From Lutjanus erythropterus (taxonomy: Eukaryota > Chordata > Actinopteri > Lutjaniformes > Lutjanidae): DNA of 64,000 bases. The notes under the pieces were generated by a model. That model was given only the letters and a program-made list of their open reading frames with translations, searched no databases and was not told the DNA's origin. The stretch covers positions 4,577,820 to 4,641,819 of the forward strand of contig CM034604.1 of assembly GCA_020091685.1 (NCBI GenBank), given 5' to 3'. This document shows positions 12,955 to 24,415 of the stretch, one piece after another; positions within the stretch are counted from its first letter, which is position 1, and the number at the start of each line of letters is the position of its first letter. Position numbers and translations under genes: made by a program.

Positions 12955-13116
12955 TCCAACGCTACCCACACCACCAAACTCAACAACACTGCGTCTGCCG
13001 TGAACACCTGCAGGTTTGTGCGATCCACAATCTCCCAGGACCTAAAGTGGGCGTCCAACATGGACTCCATTGATGGTCCAGCTCAGGATGTTCAAATCTG
13101 CCTTAAGAGCTGCTGA
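12955..13116 (+). pseudogene. L2/Rex-group LINE ORF2 fragment (RT C-terminal region)
   Basis: The frame reads through FVRSTISQDLKWASNMDSI, matching the segment after the reverse-transcriptase palm in teleost L2/Rex-type LINEs, where a FLGxxISxDLxWxxN motif precedes the KKAQQR block. Only about 50 codons are recognisable; the catalytic motifs are absent. It is a dead 5'-truncated fragment. Confidence 0.6.
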
Positions 13117-13164
13117 TCAAGTTCTACTTTGCAACAGGGATGTGTGCCAGGGCATGCACTAGTG

Positions 13165-13870
13165 TTGTCAAAAATACTGATATATCAATAAATATCAAGA
13201 CTGAAAGAATGCTTTAAATTTTTCACAGTATCGATAATCTCATAGCTGCGCTTCCTTGCGCTTTCTTCTTTCCAACAGCGAGCTGACACAAACCACTGCA
13301 GTACAGACATAGTCCTGTTTCCTCTCATTTACTCACAGCACATCTTCTTTTCATCATTTACTTCATTTTCTATATCCATTTTCATGTTACAGCCTTGCAA
13401 TACTGATGATTGAATAAAAATCTAAGCTTGTATGCCCGAAATGAGTCAGTTTTTCCCTGTGGCATCAAATATCAATATTTTCCTAACTATTTGTATCAAA
13501 ATTAGACTGACAGCTGTGATAGGCCAGTACTGAGCCAATAATGTTGAGCCAATATATCAGCTCAAGCTTCAGCATGCATTCATGCATTTTATCACTAGAG
13601 TAGCGGTAAAGATGTAATTCATGTCAAAAATATTGATATATCAATAAATATCGATACTGAATATTTGAAATACTTTCAGTACTCCTTTTTAGTAGTATCA
13701 ATACTCATACTCAATACTCATCTTCTATATTCGTTGTCATGTTACAGCCTTGTAATATTTATCTTCTAATAAAAATCTAACATCTTATGCCCTCGATGTT
13801 GAGTCAATTCTTCTTCGTGGTATCAAAATTAGTGTTGAATATCAACATTTTTTAAAGTATTGTATGAAAA
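13165..13870. repeat. local duplication of a TCAAAAATAYTGATATATC repeat
   Basis: TGATATATCAATAAATATC occurs at 13178 and again at 13634 (offset 456). CATGTTACAGCCTTG occurs at 13383 and 13739 (offset 356). Further matched blocks follow (AATAAAAATCTAA, GAGTCARTT, GTGGTATCAAA). The pattern means two tandem copies, the second with about 100 bp deleted. A related shorter copy begins near 13966. Confidence 0.7.
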
Positions 13871-13965
13871 TTTGAAATTCACTAAATTATGACAAGACTA
13901 TTGTGACCAATTCATGCGCTGATGCAACCAACAGAGAAAAATTGTAACACCAGCGCCACTAAGGT

Positions 13966-14310
13966 TGTCAAAAGTATCAAAGTATAAATACTTTTTCAAT
14001 ACCACGTTTAAAAACAATACAATACTAACATTTCATAGTATCGAAAGTGCCAAAGGTATGAAATAAAATGATTTAAGTGCTGTTTCAGGACCTCAGTTTA
14101 GTTCTGTCTTATTTTTTTTGCCTGAAATTTGGCTTACAACAAAACCAGACAGAGCTCACTGACTTTTTCTATACCAGAATATTGTGTATTTTGTTTGCCT
14201 ACAGGACTTTTTGTCAGTTTGGTGTTATATCAATGGCGGTATTGGGGTATTGTTTTTTTTTAACACTAGTACTGTATTGACCTTTAAAATTCTGGTATTG
14301 TAATAACTCT
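13966..14310. mobile_element. MITE-like element beginning GTTGTCAAAAGTATC
   Basis: The opening GTTGTCAAAAGTATCAAAGTAT and interior GTATTGGGGTATTG / TACTGTATTG motifs match a common teleost non-autonomous element. The right end is taken as the ATTCTGGTATTGTAATA stretch; both limits are approximate. Confidence 0.4.
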
Positions 14311-14447
14311 TAAGAGCTACCAGTGTAAACTCTGGAGCCCCATCACCCACCTCAGTATGGTATACACAGTATTTGTTCAGAGCCGTAATCCTTCAAGAGT
14401 AGCTGCACTTTTTTACATGTATTAAACAAGTCAGACTACATATTGGC

Positions 14448-14672
14448 TAGAACTGCAACAATTACTTGATTAATTATTCAATAAAGGTATTAAATTATCA
14501 CCAACTACTCTGATAATCATTCAACCAGTTTTAGTCAGAAAAAAAGTCCAAATTCTCTGATTCCAGCTTCTTAAAAGTGAATATTTCTGGTTTCTTTGCT
14601 CCTCTATGACAGTAAACTGAATATCTTTAGGTAATGAGAAAAACAAGACATTTGAGGACATGTCCTTGACGA
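14448..14672 (-). mobile_element. TAGGGCTGCAAC-family MITE, copy 3 (truncated)
   Basis: Begins TAGAACTGCAACAATTAC and contains the reverse-complement hallmarks GATTCCAGCTTCTTAAA and CTATGACAGTAAACTGAATATC. It stops after the CAAGACATTTGAGGACAT block, so the right third is lost. Confidence 0.7.
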
Positions 14673-16459
14673 GTCAACTACTAACTTGCAAAAACTTAAA
14701 AAAACTACTAGAAGTCCATCCACACCCATCCGCTATCAGACACCCTCACTTTCGGTCTCCCTACATTCAGGCCGGACTACTTCCTGCAATGACACTGATG
14801 TTGATTGTGTGTTGCAAATCCGTCCAGTATGCTGTGATACCTAGCAATGTTGAGGAGGAAGAGGAGAGAGGAGGGGAAGGCATTTCAGATCTCAACACAG
14901 CATCCTCTTAACACCACTGTCCCTGCCAGTGGCTGGACGCACAGTGACAGGCGCTCCAGTGCTCCACATCTCCTGCTGAGTTTCATATCCCATGCCCATT
15001 TTTGGCTCTTCCTTCCAGTAAAAGTAAGCAGAGATGACATGGAAAAGCCCTTTCCCACACAGGCGCCTCAGGCCTCTGTTGGGTTAGCAGAGGTCTGGTC
15101 ACTGGCCCAAGGCGATAGGGTGATAATCCTTGTACGCCAAATCATATTATGTAACACATATTTTGAGTGTTTGCCACCGGGAATGATTCATATTGGTCCA
15201 GAGGAGAGGAGAAGAGACACTATTGCGTAATAACAACAATTCCAAAGAAGTGAAAGGCATAGAGCACAGAGGAAGGAGGGAAAAGGCTCCTCCAAAGTCT
15301 TAGCACTTTCCTCTTTGCTTCTCTGCTGCTGCTGCTTCCACCACATTCAGCTAAAAGGTAATGTCAGGAGTACAAAAGAGAGCTAATCCCTACCTTTGAG
15401 ACAGCTCTGGAATTTAGTGAAAATGGTGGGGGATGATAAGGTACAGTAAGGAAGGATGGGATACAGTACAGTGCACAAACTGCAGCTATTAGAATAAAAA
15501 AATACCACACGGCACTATGGATGTTTTCATCTGGGACGTGCACAGAGAATCTAAAGGCCGGCCAGGAGTCAAATGGAAACAACTGGCAAACTCAAAGTTT
15601 TCTGTCAAGGGCAAAGCATCAGTATACGGTCATTTAAAAAATATTCATTTTCCTTCTGCAGCCTGTTAACATTCTCAGTATTTCTTAATGGACCTCATGG
15701 GTGCTACTAGCCTCCAGCTACATTTGTTGCTATCCATGCTTTGAGGGAGGAATGCTAACAAGGGTTTCCCAGCAGACTAATTGAAGGTGTCAGTGAAGAA
15801 AACTCTCCAACCACATTGTGACAAGAGGTCACATTGTGATGTCCTGTTATATAGCTGTTCCTTTCAGGAAATCATTGTAAGGAATTCTTTTAACACAAGT
15901 ATGCATTGTGCTGCACACATTGCAGATCTGTCCAAGGCTTGTGATGCTGGCGGTCATAATATTTTGTTAAATATACTGTCTTTGTTTTTGGTAATTCTGC
16001 TCAGGCCTGTTGCAAATATAATAGAACAAACATAAATAACATTTCCATCAAATTTTCCACATTGTTTTCCATCATTTGAGGTTTAACTGGTAACTTTTAA
16101 TCATGTCATCTCATTACACACAGTAAAGAATTAGGGCCTCTGACTGTTTATCTTGTTGCTTTCAACTTGCTGGGGTCTAGACCTTCGAATCCGCCCACTC
16201 CACTGAGTTGATTGATTCTCTGATGATGGAATGAAATGTAATGAAATGTAACACGTTGACAATTCAGTCTGATATCAGACTTCAATCCTGTGTGAGCAAG
16301 GGATAAACCAACTGACCTTAAGCAGCTGCATGTATACTCATAGAATTTGGAATCATGGTATGTAACTAACAAGAGTAATTTATTGATGTAACCTCCACAT
16401 CCACACTCTTCTTTTACTGTATTTATTGGACAAAACAAGCTAGAAGATGGATAGGTTTC

Positions 16460-16586
16460 TGTGTTATTGTGATGGCCATTTTTCACAATATTTTTTGACA
16501 TTTTATGGACCAAAATATTTATTAAATAATCATGAAAATAACTGGCACAGTGATAGCAATATTATAGCTAGTAGCAGCCCTAATAT
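16460..16586 (-). mobile_element. TAGGGCTGCAAC-family MITE, end fragment
   Basis: TTTTTCACAATATTTTTTGACATTT...GGACCAAA through AGCAGCCCTAATA corresponds to one end of the family. The other half is absent. Confidence 0.5.
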
Positions 16587-17194
16587 TTAAAATGTGATCG
16601 TGTGTACAGGTAATTCAGTAAGCTTAACTCACTAACTTTAACTTCAGTACAACTAGCACTATGATACAGTCATTCTGAAACTTTGAATATTAGAACTGAA
16701 AACTGAAAACTGAACACAACAGTTCCAACCCAGTGACTCTAAGCAAACAAATCATGTAAGCCTGTAGGGAACAAGCACCTGCGTGTGTGTGCATACATGT
16801 ATGTGTGCGTCTGTCCTTGGAGCAAGAGTTGTACAGCAGTAGAGCAAACATTAGCCTCAGCTGACATGATACTGTAGCCTGTACTTGGTGATACGTGGCA
16901 GGAACTCATTGCTTTCATTATGTTACCAGTACCTTTTTTTCTAGTTTCTTGCTGATCATCTACATTCTTAAATTTCAGTAATACTGCACTAGACCTAGTA
17001 ACATGATACAAAAAGCTGAAAGAGAAAAATAGACTGGCTATTCAAACATGTGTGGCAGAGGAGCAGTAAGTTCTTGGCCGGGTGCTAAGACACATTCGAC
17101 TCAGCTGGTCAGACAGGCCTGCTGAAAACCTGAAATAAAAATTTGACACAAAGCATCCACATTCACATGTCAACAAGAACATCTACAACTACTA

Positions 17195-17475
17195 CAGGGT
17201 GTGAAATAGGACTGAGAAATTTTGAAAAATAACAAATTCCAAATATTTTGACTGATATTGCAATTGTGATATGATTTGAAATATTAGAGGTACTGATAAT
17301 TTTTACATCATTATTCTTATTTTGATTGAAAAACATGTTATGACTATGGTGTGTTCTGTATTTTGTGCAGGAATCTGTACCAAATGAATATGTTTTTTAA
17401 GTCTGTAGAAACTTTCAAGCTGGAGTAATAGTATATCTGATCTTTCATTGTGTTTTTTGGAAGTTGGAACAAAGG
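17195..17475. repeat. dispersed repeat with ATTGCAATTGTGATATGATTT core
   Basis: Blocks such as TTTTGACTGATATTGCAATTGTGAT and CATCATTATTCTTATTTTGATT match a common teleost non-coding repeat. A possible second relative, based only on a shared TTTTGACTRAWATTGCAATTG stretch, lies at 42470-42560. Confidence 0.4.
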
Positions 17476-18174
17476 AAGAACAAGTGTTGACCATTCTGAC
17501 TGATTGTAATTCATAGTGATGGTTTGACTGATTATATTATTTTCATACCTAAAAATAATATCATTCAGAGGGGATTCCATATGACAAAATCCTCTCAAAT
17601 CCTCTCTGTGGTCTAATGTGAATCTGTTCTGAGTCCTTTACATGACAAAGTTTGTGAACCCCTTGATTAACTGACTAATCATTTCAACACTACTACTATC
17701 ATGATGTACAGTCTTATCCTGATTTCGAACTTAGTCTGAACATGACATTCACACAGAACATGAGAAACTTGCTTAATCAGCTCAGCTTCAGATTTGACAG
17801 TATATTGAGTAGATTCGGTCTTTGATCTCCGAGCATATCAGCCATTCTCTATCATTTCTGTACCGACTGACCTCAGCAGTTAAAGTTGAAGCCAGTTTAA
17901 TTCATTTATCGGAGCATTTAGCACTCTGCTTGATTTGCCTTCATCATCCGCTCATCAGAAATGAATGCATTTTCCGCTGTACCAGAAGCAGACTTTTACT
18001 TTCATTACAGTGCAGATTATTATTACACTGTTAATCGTTATATTTTTGTTTTACTAATAAACTCACACCAGTGACCAGAAACCTAAAAAGGGTCTTTATA
18101 TGCCACAATATCATGATTTCTATTGTAAAAACCCATGTAGCATATTTTGGTTCTCAAAACACACAGCATATTAA

Positions 18175-18472
18175 AGTAATCACCAACTAGTTTGATAATC
18201 AATTAATCGGTTTGAGTAATTTTCTAAGAAAAAAAGTCAAAATTCTCTGATTCCAGCTTCTTAAATGTGAATATTTTTTGGCTTCTTTCTCCTTTAGGAC
18301 AGTAAACTGAACATCTTTGTGCTGTGGACAAAACAAGACATTTGAGGACATCAGCTTGGGCTTTGGGAAACACAGAACAACATTTTTCACCATTTTCTGA
18401 CATTTTAGCGACCAAACAGCTATTAATCAGGAAAATAATTGACCATGAAAATAATCATTTGTCACAGCCCTA
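18175..18472 (-). mobile_element. TAGGGCTGCAAC-family MITE, copy 4 (left end lost)
   Basis: Contains CCAGCTTCTTAAATGTGAATA, GGACAGTAAACTGAACATC, CACCATTTTCTGACATTT and ends CACAGCCCTA at 18472. The first tens of bases of the usual left end are missing. Confidence 0.75.
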
Positions 18473-18789
18473 GAATATCGCCTTTTGCATCATGTCCACA
18501 AAAGAGAGTAACTATTTTCTCCCACAACCCTCGCTTTTTCATCGTCTATACTTCTCCACTATTGATGTTCATTTCTCCCTCTTACTAATCCTGAAGGCTA
18601 TGATGTTATCATGTTAACATTGTACTAGTAACATGCATTTTCTCTGCACATTTTACATGATAAAATAGATACACAGACATGTCTTTTTATTTGTATAGTT
18701 CTGTGTAGTAACACATGCACGTCTCTGTATTGTTCTCAGTGCTTGTTCTTAATGCCTGGTGATCTTAGAGGACAGATTAAACTAACATC

Positions 18790-19345
18790 ACAGCTTGGGA
18801 GTCATTTTAGACTCTACTTAAATTTTTAATTCTCAATTTAACAACGTCATTAAAACTTTTTCTCATTTTAGGAATATCACCAAAGGCAGAGCTTTTTTAA
18901 ACTCAAAATGATGCTGACATACTAAGTGACACTTTTATTACTAGCCATTCAGACTACTGCAATTCCCTTTTTACTCGATTACCTATAAAGTCTATAGGAA
19001 AACTAGAGCTAGTCCAGAATGCTGCAGCCAGAGTCTTAACTAAAATAAAAGTAAATGTACACTGGCTACCTGTATCTTTTAGAATTGATTTTAAAGATAA
19101 TTTACTTGTTTATAAAGCTTTAAATAACCTCACTCCTCCCTACATCAGAGAGCTTGTTTCATTTCATGTTCCAGCCGGGTCACTAACATCCCCCACCACC
19201 ATTCTTTTAAATGTTCCTGTTATGTTCCATAAACGTACCTGCTTTTTGTTTTTATGCCCCTAAACTGTGGAACTCACTGCCCCTGGATGTTAAAAAATGA
19301 AATTAAAGATCTATCTTTTTAATCTAGTATTTGATTTAAAGCAAT
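18790..19345 (+). pseudogene. L2-group LINE ORF2 3' fragment
   Basis: Broken frames give LGVILDS, NVIKTF-HFRNI, DYCNSLFTRL, VQNAAARVLTK and VHWLPVSFRIDFKD, the ordered blocks that follow the catalytic centre in L2-group LINE reverse transcriptases of fish. Several stops and frame changes are present and the catalytic aspartates lie upstream of what survives. It is a 5'-truncated, inactive copy. Confidence 0.8.
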
Positions 19346-19578
19346 GTTATAGCAAGTTTCAGGCACTGGATTTTAGATTATTTACAAAAATATTGATTGT
19401 TTTGCTTTTTTTTTGTCTGATGTTAAATTTTGCTATGTTAAGTTGAGTTTATTTAGGCTATAGCTTGTGACCAACACCCTTATGTTCATGAATGTGCTGT
19501 CCCCTCATTAGCTCTTTCCTTCACCCTTTCCTCAAATTTTACATTTAATAAGTTTCATCTTTGTTAAACTAATCACTA

Positions 19579-19876
19579 GGACTGAGCAATATATTAATGG
19601 TGTATCAGTTTCATTATATGAAATTAAAAACCATCTTAGATTTTGGATATTGTCATATCGAGATTAGTGTTGTCTTTTCTGGTTTTAAAGGCTGCTTTAC
19701 AATACTGTTGCAGTATCAGTACTGATGTATTTAATTGTGTTATTTGATTTTGTCCCTGTCACTCAGATCTAATATATGGTATGTATTTATCAGAAAATGT
19801 ATTGAGACACATATTGTACATGCAGCATAGCCTACCACTATCAAGAAATTATTTTTAAGCCATCTCGCTCAGCCAT
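19579..19876 (+). mobile_element. MITE with AGGACTGAGCAATA / CTCAGCCATA ends
   Basis: The interior GTGTTGTCTTTTCTGGTTTTAAAGGCTGC and GATTTTGGATATTGTCATATCG blocks identify the GGGCTGGGCGATAT-type teleost MITE. Ends are degraded inverted repeats. A further end fragment of this family lies at 60110-60253. Confidence 0.6.
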
Positions 19877-20476
19877 ACGAACACTGAGGAACAGCATATT
19901 GCTGCAAAACATATAGAGTTTTGATAATGTCTGACTCACTTGTTGCTAGAGAAATAACCCATTCACTGTAAATGGCCAATTAACTATCCTTGCTGACCCC
20001 ATTTAGGTCATCCTGAGTCATTTAGATGGAGATAAACTTCACTCCTACTGGTTTCTAACAAACTAAAATCCAGTCAAACACTGTTCATAAACGTCCATGA
20101 CTGTTAGCTACACATGTAGACACGTCATAAACAAAGTGTAACGTTACACAACACAGTAACACGTACTATGTCAGCGAGTTATGTCAACACAGGTCCTATG
20201 GAAACTGGACGAACATATGTTTTTGTCCTGAACAATGTGTCTATGTGGAGTTCACTACTGAAAAAGCCAACACACACACACACACACTAAGAAACTGAGT
20301 CAAACTACATAATAAATGTCTTGAGTCAGTGTAGAAAACTAATTTGAACGGAGTTTGTCCACAGTTATTGTCTTTTAACGCTAATTAAGAGATGTCAACA
20401 GGGAAGTTGTGTGTGTCAGTCATGCTAGCAAACAGCTACAGAACAGCACAAAGACAACATTAGAGAGGGAGCTCAC

Positions 20477-20507
20477 CTGGACTCTTGAGGTTATATTTAT
20501 TCTCCAT
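20477..20507 (-). CDS. ube2j1: ube2j1 exon 1, coding part (ER ubiquitin-conjugating enzyme E2 J1)
   Basis: UBE2J1 is a tail-anchored E2 of the endoplasmic reticulum that passes ubiquitin to ERAD E3 ligases such as the HRD1 complex. Only the first coding exon is here: 31 nt on the minus strand, reading MENKYNLKSP plus one base of the next codon, then a consensus donor CCAG|GTGAGC at 20476. Vertebrate UBE2J1 begins with nearly the same ten residues (human METRYNLKSP), and the next residue, Ala, fits the leftover G. The ATG has a strong context (A at -3, G at +4), is the first ATG in the leader, and follows an in-frame TAA at 20532-20534. The catalytic UBC domain and C-terminal membrane anchor must lie on later exons; none was recognised down to position 1, so intron 1 seems to exceed 20 kb. 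The match is short, but sequence, phase, splice site and CpG context agree. Confidence 0.82.
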
Positions 20508-20840
20508 ACTGACAGCCGTTGAGCCCTCTGTTTAATTATGAAGTGCTGTTCAGTTCCTCTTGCTAACTCGCTAGCTAGCTGCCAGCTAACGTTAGCTACA
20601 GTTAGCAGCCGCGGCTAGCTCGTTCTGGTCTTCAGATATGAGCAGGACAGCTGAACGCCCGTCTCGTTCCCGCTCCCCGCTGCTCCGGTGTGCGGCTAAA
20701 AGACAAGATATTTGAAACGAGTCGTCACTAGAGTGTTGAGGAGTTATTTCACAAGTTATCCTCTGTTTCTGGTCTGAAACTGTTGGTCAAATGTTATCCG
20801 CGTGACGTCATGTGTGGAAACGTAAACAGGAAGTGAGTGA
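20508..20840 (-). promoter_or_regulatory. ube2j1: ube2j1 5' leader and CpG-rich promoter with CRE and ETS-like sites
   Basis: Reading leftward, this stretch carries an ETS-like CAGGAAGTG (plus-strand 20827-20835), a perfect palindromic CRE/ATF site TGACGTCA (20803-20810), a CpG-rich block (about 20620-20690) and an ATG-free leader of roughly 190 nt before the ube2j1 start. There is no TATA box at a sensible distance, which fits a housekeeping CpG promoter. The leader includes a GCTAACGTTAGC-type stretch (about 20580-20600) common in percomorph repeats and leaders. The transcription start cannot be fixed from sequence. CREB/ATF control of an ERAD gene is plausible but inferred. Confidence 0.55.
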
Positions 20841-21479
20841 CTACTGGCTGAGTTTCTTCTTCTTCTGGGGAGATGTGAGGCAGAGCTTTTCAGATAAGTT
20901 GGCTTGTCACTTTCTTTATGGAAGCAAAGAAATACCATGGCGATTTAAACCCTATTAGCAAGTGAATACCTATTTGTGAGTTTTAATCACTGCTAATCAC
21001 TGCATGTAGACAGGATTTATAGCACTGAAGTATTTTATTTTGAAAACCATCTTCATGGTCTGAATTGTAATGTTTGACTTTTTCAGTCGTCACTCTAAGT
21101 ATAATAATGTTTTACGGTTCACAAATTCTTATAGAAAATTCAAGTACCCAATATCCCTCAGAACAGATGTTAAAATAATAATGAAATACTGTATGAAATA
21201 TAACTGTTAAAATGTCTTAAAAATCACTGTAAAACCCTAATCATCAGTGACAATTGTTTGTACATGAAAACTTAATGTTCATTCTGCACAAACAATCAAA
21301 CAACTTGTGACTTTTATGAGTCAACAAATTTAGTTTTTGAGTTCATTTGACCAAAATGTACAAAAACCAATATAGTCTCATTAGTTCAAGTTAGTTAACA
21401 ACACATACAGTGGCAGACTCAGTTTGTATGAGGGGCTGGGGCCATACAATAGCCAGCACACTGGAAGTCGTGATGTACT

Positions 21480-21775
21480 TTTTAATGTTTCATCCGCTCA
21501 AAGGGCACTCCAAAGAGCACTTTACCACATTTTCTCCACTGGAAGGCACCCTAAAGACACTTTATCACATTTTGTCTACTGAAAGGGCACTTTAGATGGC
21601 ACCTAACCACATTTTCATTGTGGAAGGGCACTCGATTGGACACTGAATGAGCCACTCCAAAGGGCACTTTATCACATTTTGTCAAATAAACGCATTTTAG
21701 AGGGCACTTTATCATGGTGTCTCAGACACAAGGCCTCTCTAGAGGACACTTAATTTTGTTGTCTTGGACTGAGTG
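21480..21775 (+). repeat. degenerate minisatellite, unit around AGGGCACTTTATCACATTTTG
   Basis: At least six imperfect repeats of a GGGCACTTTAYCACATTTTGTC core, spaced about 35-60 bp apart. The same motif cluster recurs in gabrr1 intron 1 at 58720-58960, including the companion phrase GTTGTYTTGGACWSTGAG. Confidence 0.75.
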
Positions 21776-22649
21776 CACCAGTGAACACATACATTGTGCA
21801 CTGTGCAAATATTTAATTGAATGAACTAATAAAATGTTGTTTTTATGATGAGCAAATAATTTGTGTTCACTTAACATAACAAAAGCATATTATTTGAACA
21901 AAAGTGGCAGTGTTATGCTGAACATATAGCCTAAATGTTTTGCCTTAAGAACTGCAGAAATTTCCTGTATTTTCTTATACATACAATTTAGTAAAAATGA
22001 GTCAAAGCAACATTAATTGTTTGACTGCAGGTCACAGCACAGAAAGTTAAAACTCTTCTGAGACTCTTCTTTTTCATAGAAGTAGAAAATATTTGTTTCC
22101 ACAATAATGAAAACATTACAAGCCATGATGGTATTGAAGTCTATCCCTAACCCCTACTTAAAACTTAATAAATTCACTCTGAGCTGTTTCACATATTTAG
22201 TCTTTGTGTCAAACTGGAACAGAGTGTCTCTAACAGGAGCAGCTGCAGCTGGAAGTTCTTTGTGTGAAATTAAGAAATGGTTCTTGAAACTGAGAAAACA
22301 AAATGAAATTTTATTGTAAAGGTCATTAGTCTGACTGAACAGTTGTTGGTTCAACGTAATATAACCTTATTGAACATGTTTTCTTAAGTTCAGTTAATTT
22401 AACTTAATTTATTGTATATTTTATATTAAACTGTAACTTTATTCACTCAGTGCTGTACATCCATATTGTTTATGTTATTCATCTACTTTTGCTGCTACTA
22501 TTGTTGCAACCTGTATGCAGTTTGTATGATACGCTGTAAAACATCAAGTTTTAGACATTCTGTAATTCATCACATGGCAGTTCAGAAAGGGTGACCAACA
22601 GTAGAAGTGCCCTACATAGAGCACTTCTGATCATTCTATTATTAGGCAT

Positions 22650-22751
22650 TTGGCCATTATTAAGACCTTATATTATTTGTGGCTGGCCCATGACAGCCTG
22701 ATCAATTTCTCATGTGGCCCCCGACCCATGAAAAAGAATTGCCCACCCCTG
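22650..22751 (-). mobile_element. hAT terminal fragment (end AATTGCCCACCCCTG)
   Basis: GGCCCATGACAGCCTGATCA...GGCCCCCGACCCATG followed by AATTGCCCACCCCTG is the reversed terminal region of a CAGGGGTGGGCAATT-ended hAT element. No partner end was located, so the left limit is arbitrary. Confidence 0.5.
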
Positions 22752-23230
22752 GGCTACATTACAGAGGTCACAGCTGCCAATCAAAAGTAGATCAATTGGC
22801 AGAGTTGCTGCTATTTTCTGCACACTGTCATGCATACACCATATTTTGTCTATTTAAACTTCATATTCCTGAATGCTAAGGGAAGCTTATACATAACCAG
22901 GTGGTGAGGAGGGAAAACTAAGACGTTTGATGTCCTATCTTTTGTTTAATGTTGCCTGCATGTTATTTTTACTGAGTCAAAGTGCAGACAGTCACAGTGG
23001 TTTTGCTTTATGTGACTTTGGCAGAGACTTGACATCTCCCAGGTTGTTTATGATCCGCTCCACCCTGAGACTCTGCTGACACCTTCGTGCACCGCTGTCA
23101 GTCCCACCACAGGTACAGCGCTCACACAGTATATGATTTCTCTCTGCTGATGCATCTTTATGTTTAGACCAAACTGCCACCATGCTGTCTTCCTCATCCT
23201 GCATTCCAGAAGGTGAAGATTTTAATATGG

Positions 23231-23248
23231 CAAAAAAAAAAAAAAAAA
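23231..23248. repeat. poly-A tract
   Basis: A run of about 18 A. No retroposon body was recognised in front of it. Confidence 0.9.
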
Positions 23249-23739
23249 TACACTATCTGTCTTTCTTCCTTGCTCCCTTTTGCTCCTTAACATTAATGCA
23301 AAAGTTATTCAAAGGCTGAAATGTCAAGCAAATGTCAGTTTCGGGGATGAAGCAACACACTGAAATCTGGGACTCGCAGAGCAGGTTATTCTACGGAGAT
23401 TTCACCGGGATTCTACGGATGCTTTGAAAGCTTTATGGAGGTTAATGGGGGTTACCTTGATCTGGATCTGTGCATGGCTTTGACCTGCAAGAGTTAATGA
23501 AGCTTGAACCATTTATTAAAATTCACGTTTCTATTAAGAGCTAAGTCTACAAGATTCTATGAGCCAGGACCACATACACAGGTATAAAAATTAATTCTAT
23601 TACCTCTTGTGAGATTGAATACTGTGGCAGCCAACCAAACTTAGATCTAGTTTCTTACTGTTTTCCCACTATTTCCTCATTAAAGTATGTGTATTTGTTT
23701 TCGTTGGCATAACACACTTATAATATATCTGCGGTTCAA

Positions 23740-24415
23740 CAAGTAATTCCTACAAAAGTAACTAAGTACAAATACTGTGTTACTGTACTTAAGTAAAGTA
23801 CAAATACCTGAAAACTTCATTTGAGTTATTTATTTTTACTCCTTTTCTTTACATTCCAGCACATTTTCAGCCTAAACGGATGGAACAATAACACAAAAGA
23901 CAATTCCTTGGTGTATCCATCAGCGCACGACAGACCAACACGACAGATGTAACAAAATGCTGTAAAAAAAAAGTGACGGGAGAAAAATAATGTAGCAAGA
24001 CATAATAAGATGAAAATGACATGACAAAACCAAAACGATGTAACAATACATAACAAAACAAAAATTACATAAAAGATGTAACAAGATGAAAACAGCGTAA
24101 AACAACATAAAAGACATAACAAGATGAAAAGAAAATAGAAGACGTAACAAGATGTACACAATGTAAAAGACATAATATGTTTTCTATCTTCTTTTTGTCT
24201 TATTAAGACAAAACAGACAGAGAGAGACGCACAGCCACAGAGAAAAGGTGAGGTTCTTAGTAGAAATGTCTTTCAGAGGACGACTTATCACTTTTATACT
24301 CTGAGTACATTTCAGGACTTTAACTTTTTCACTTTTACTTGAGTAAAGAAGTTTAATCAGTACTTCTACTTTTACCAGAGTCATATCTGTACTTATACTC
24401 GAGTACAGAACACCT
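23740..24415. mobile_element. AT-rich element with AAGTACAAATACTGTGTTACTG / ACTCGAGTACAG ends
   Basis: Both sides carry the TACTTAAGTAAAGTAC / TACTTGAGTAAAGAAG and ACTCGAGTACAGAACACCTCTG motifs that mark teleost MITEs of the AGGGGTGGAAAGTAACT kind. The middle (23985-24180) is a degenerate tandem of ACATAACAAGATGAAAA-like units. Limits are approximate. Confidence 0.5.
23985..24180 (+). repeat. degenerate tandem repeat of GACATAACAAGATGAAAA-like units
   Basis: About a dozen imperfect units of 15-25 bp mixing GTAACAAGATG, ACATAAYAARATGAAAA and AAAAGACATAA. Strongly A-rich on the plus strand. Long open frames on the opposite strand are an effect of this composition. Confidence 0.7.

Larger units (their letters stand above)
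1..20476 (-). other. ube2j1: presumed ube2j1 intron 1 (TE-rich, no further exon recognised)
   Basis: This is everything downstream (minus sense) of the ube2j1 exon-1 donor. I looked on both strands for the conserved blocks of the UBE2J1 catalytic domain and found none. Repeats listed separately account for much of it. Stretches where I see nothing assignable: 1-1880 (only a short TG-rich tract near 755-790), 3200-3720, 3800-4070, 4420-5950, 6420-7330, 8270-9800 (mildly GC-rich near 8580-8780), 10930-12430, 14700-16450, 16590-17190, 17480-18170 and 19880-20470 (a (CA)8 near 20272). Calling it an intron rests on not finding exon 2 and on gene direction; an assembly break or inversion would change that. 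Confidence 0.45.

Noticed and set aside
14847..15230. 127-codon plus-strand frame
   Set aside because: No recognised domain, no splice or promoter context, and composition like the surrounding DNA.
20841..20940. Bidirectional promoter with a plus-strand gene starting near 20870
   Set aside because: No coding exon or donor with a convincing frame was found on the plus side; the apparent ATGs give unrecognised short peptides.
23826..24173. 115-codon minus-strand frame with hydrophobic, membrane-like residues
   Set aside because: It is the translation of the reverse complement of an A-rich degenerate tandem repeat; Phe, Leu and Cys runs follow from composition.
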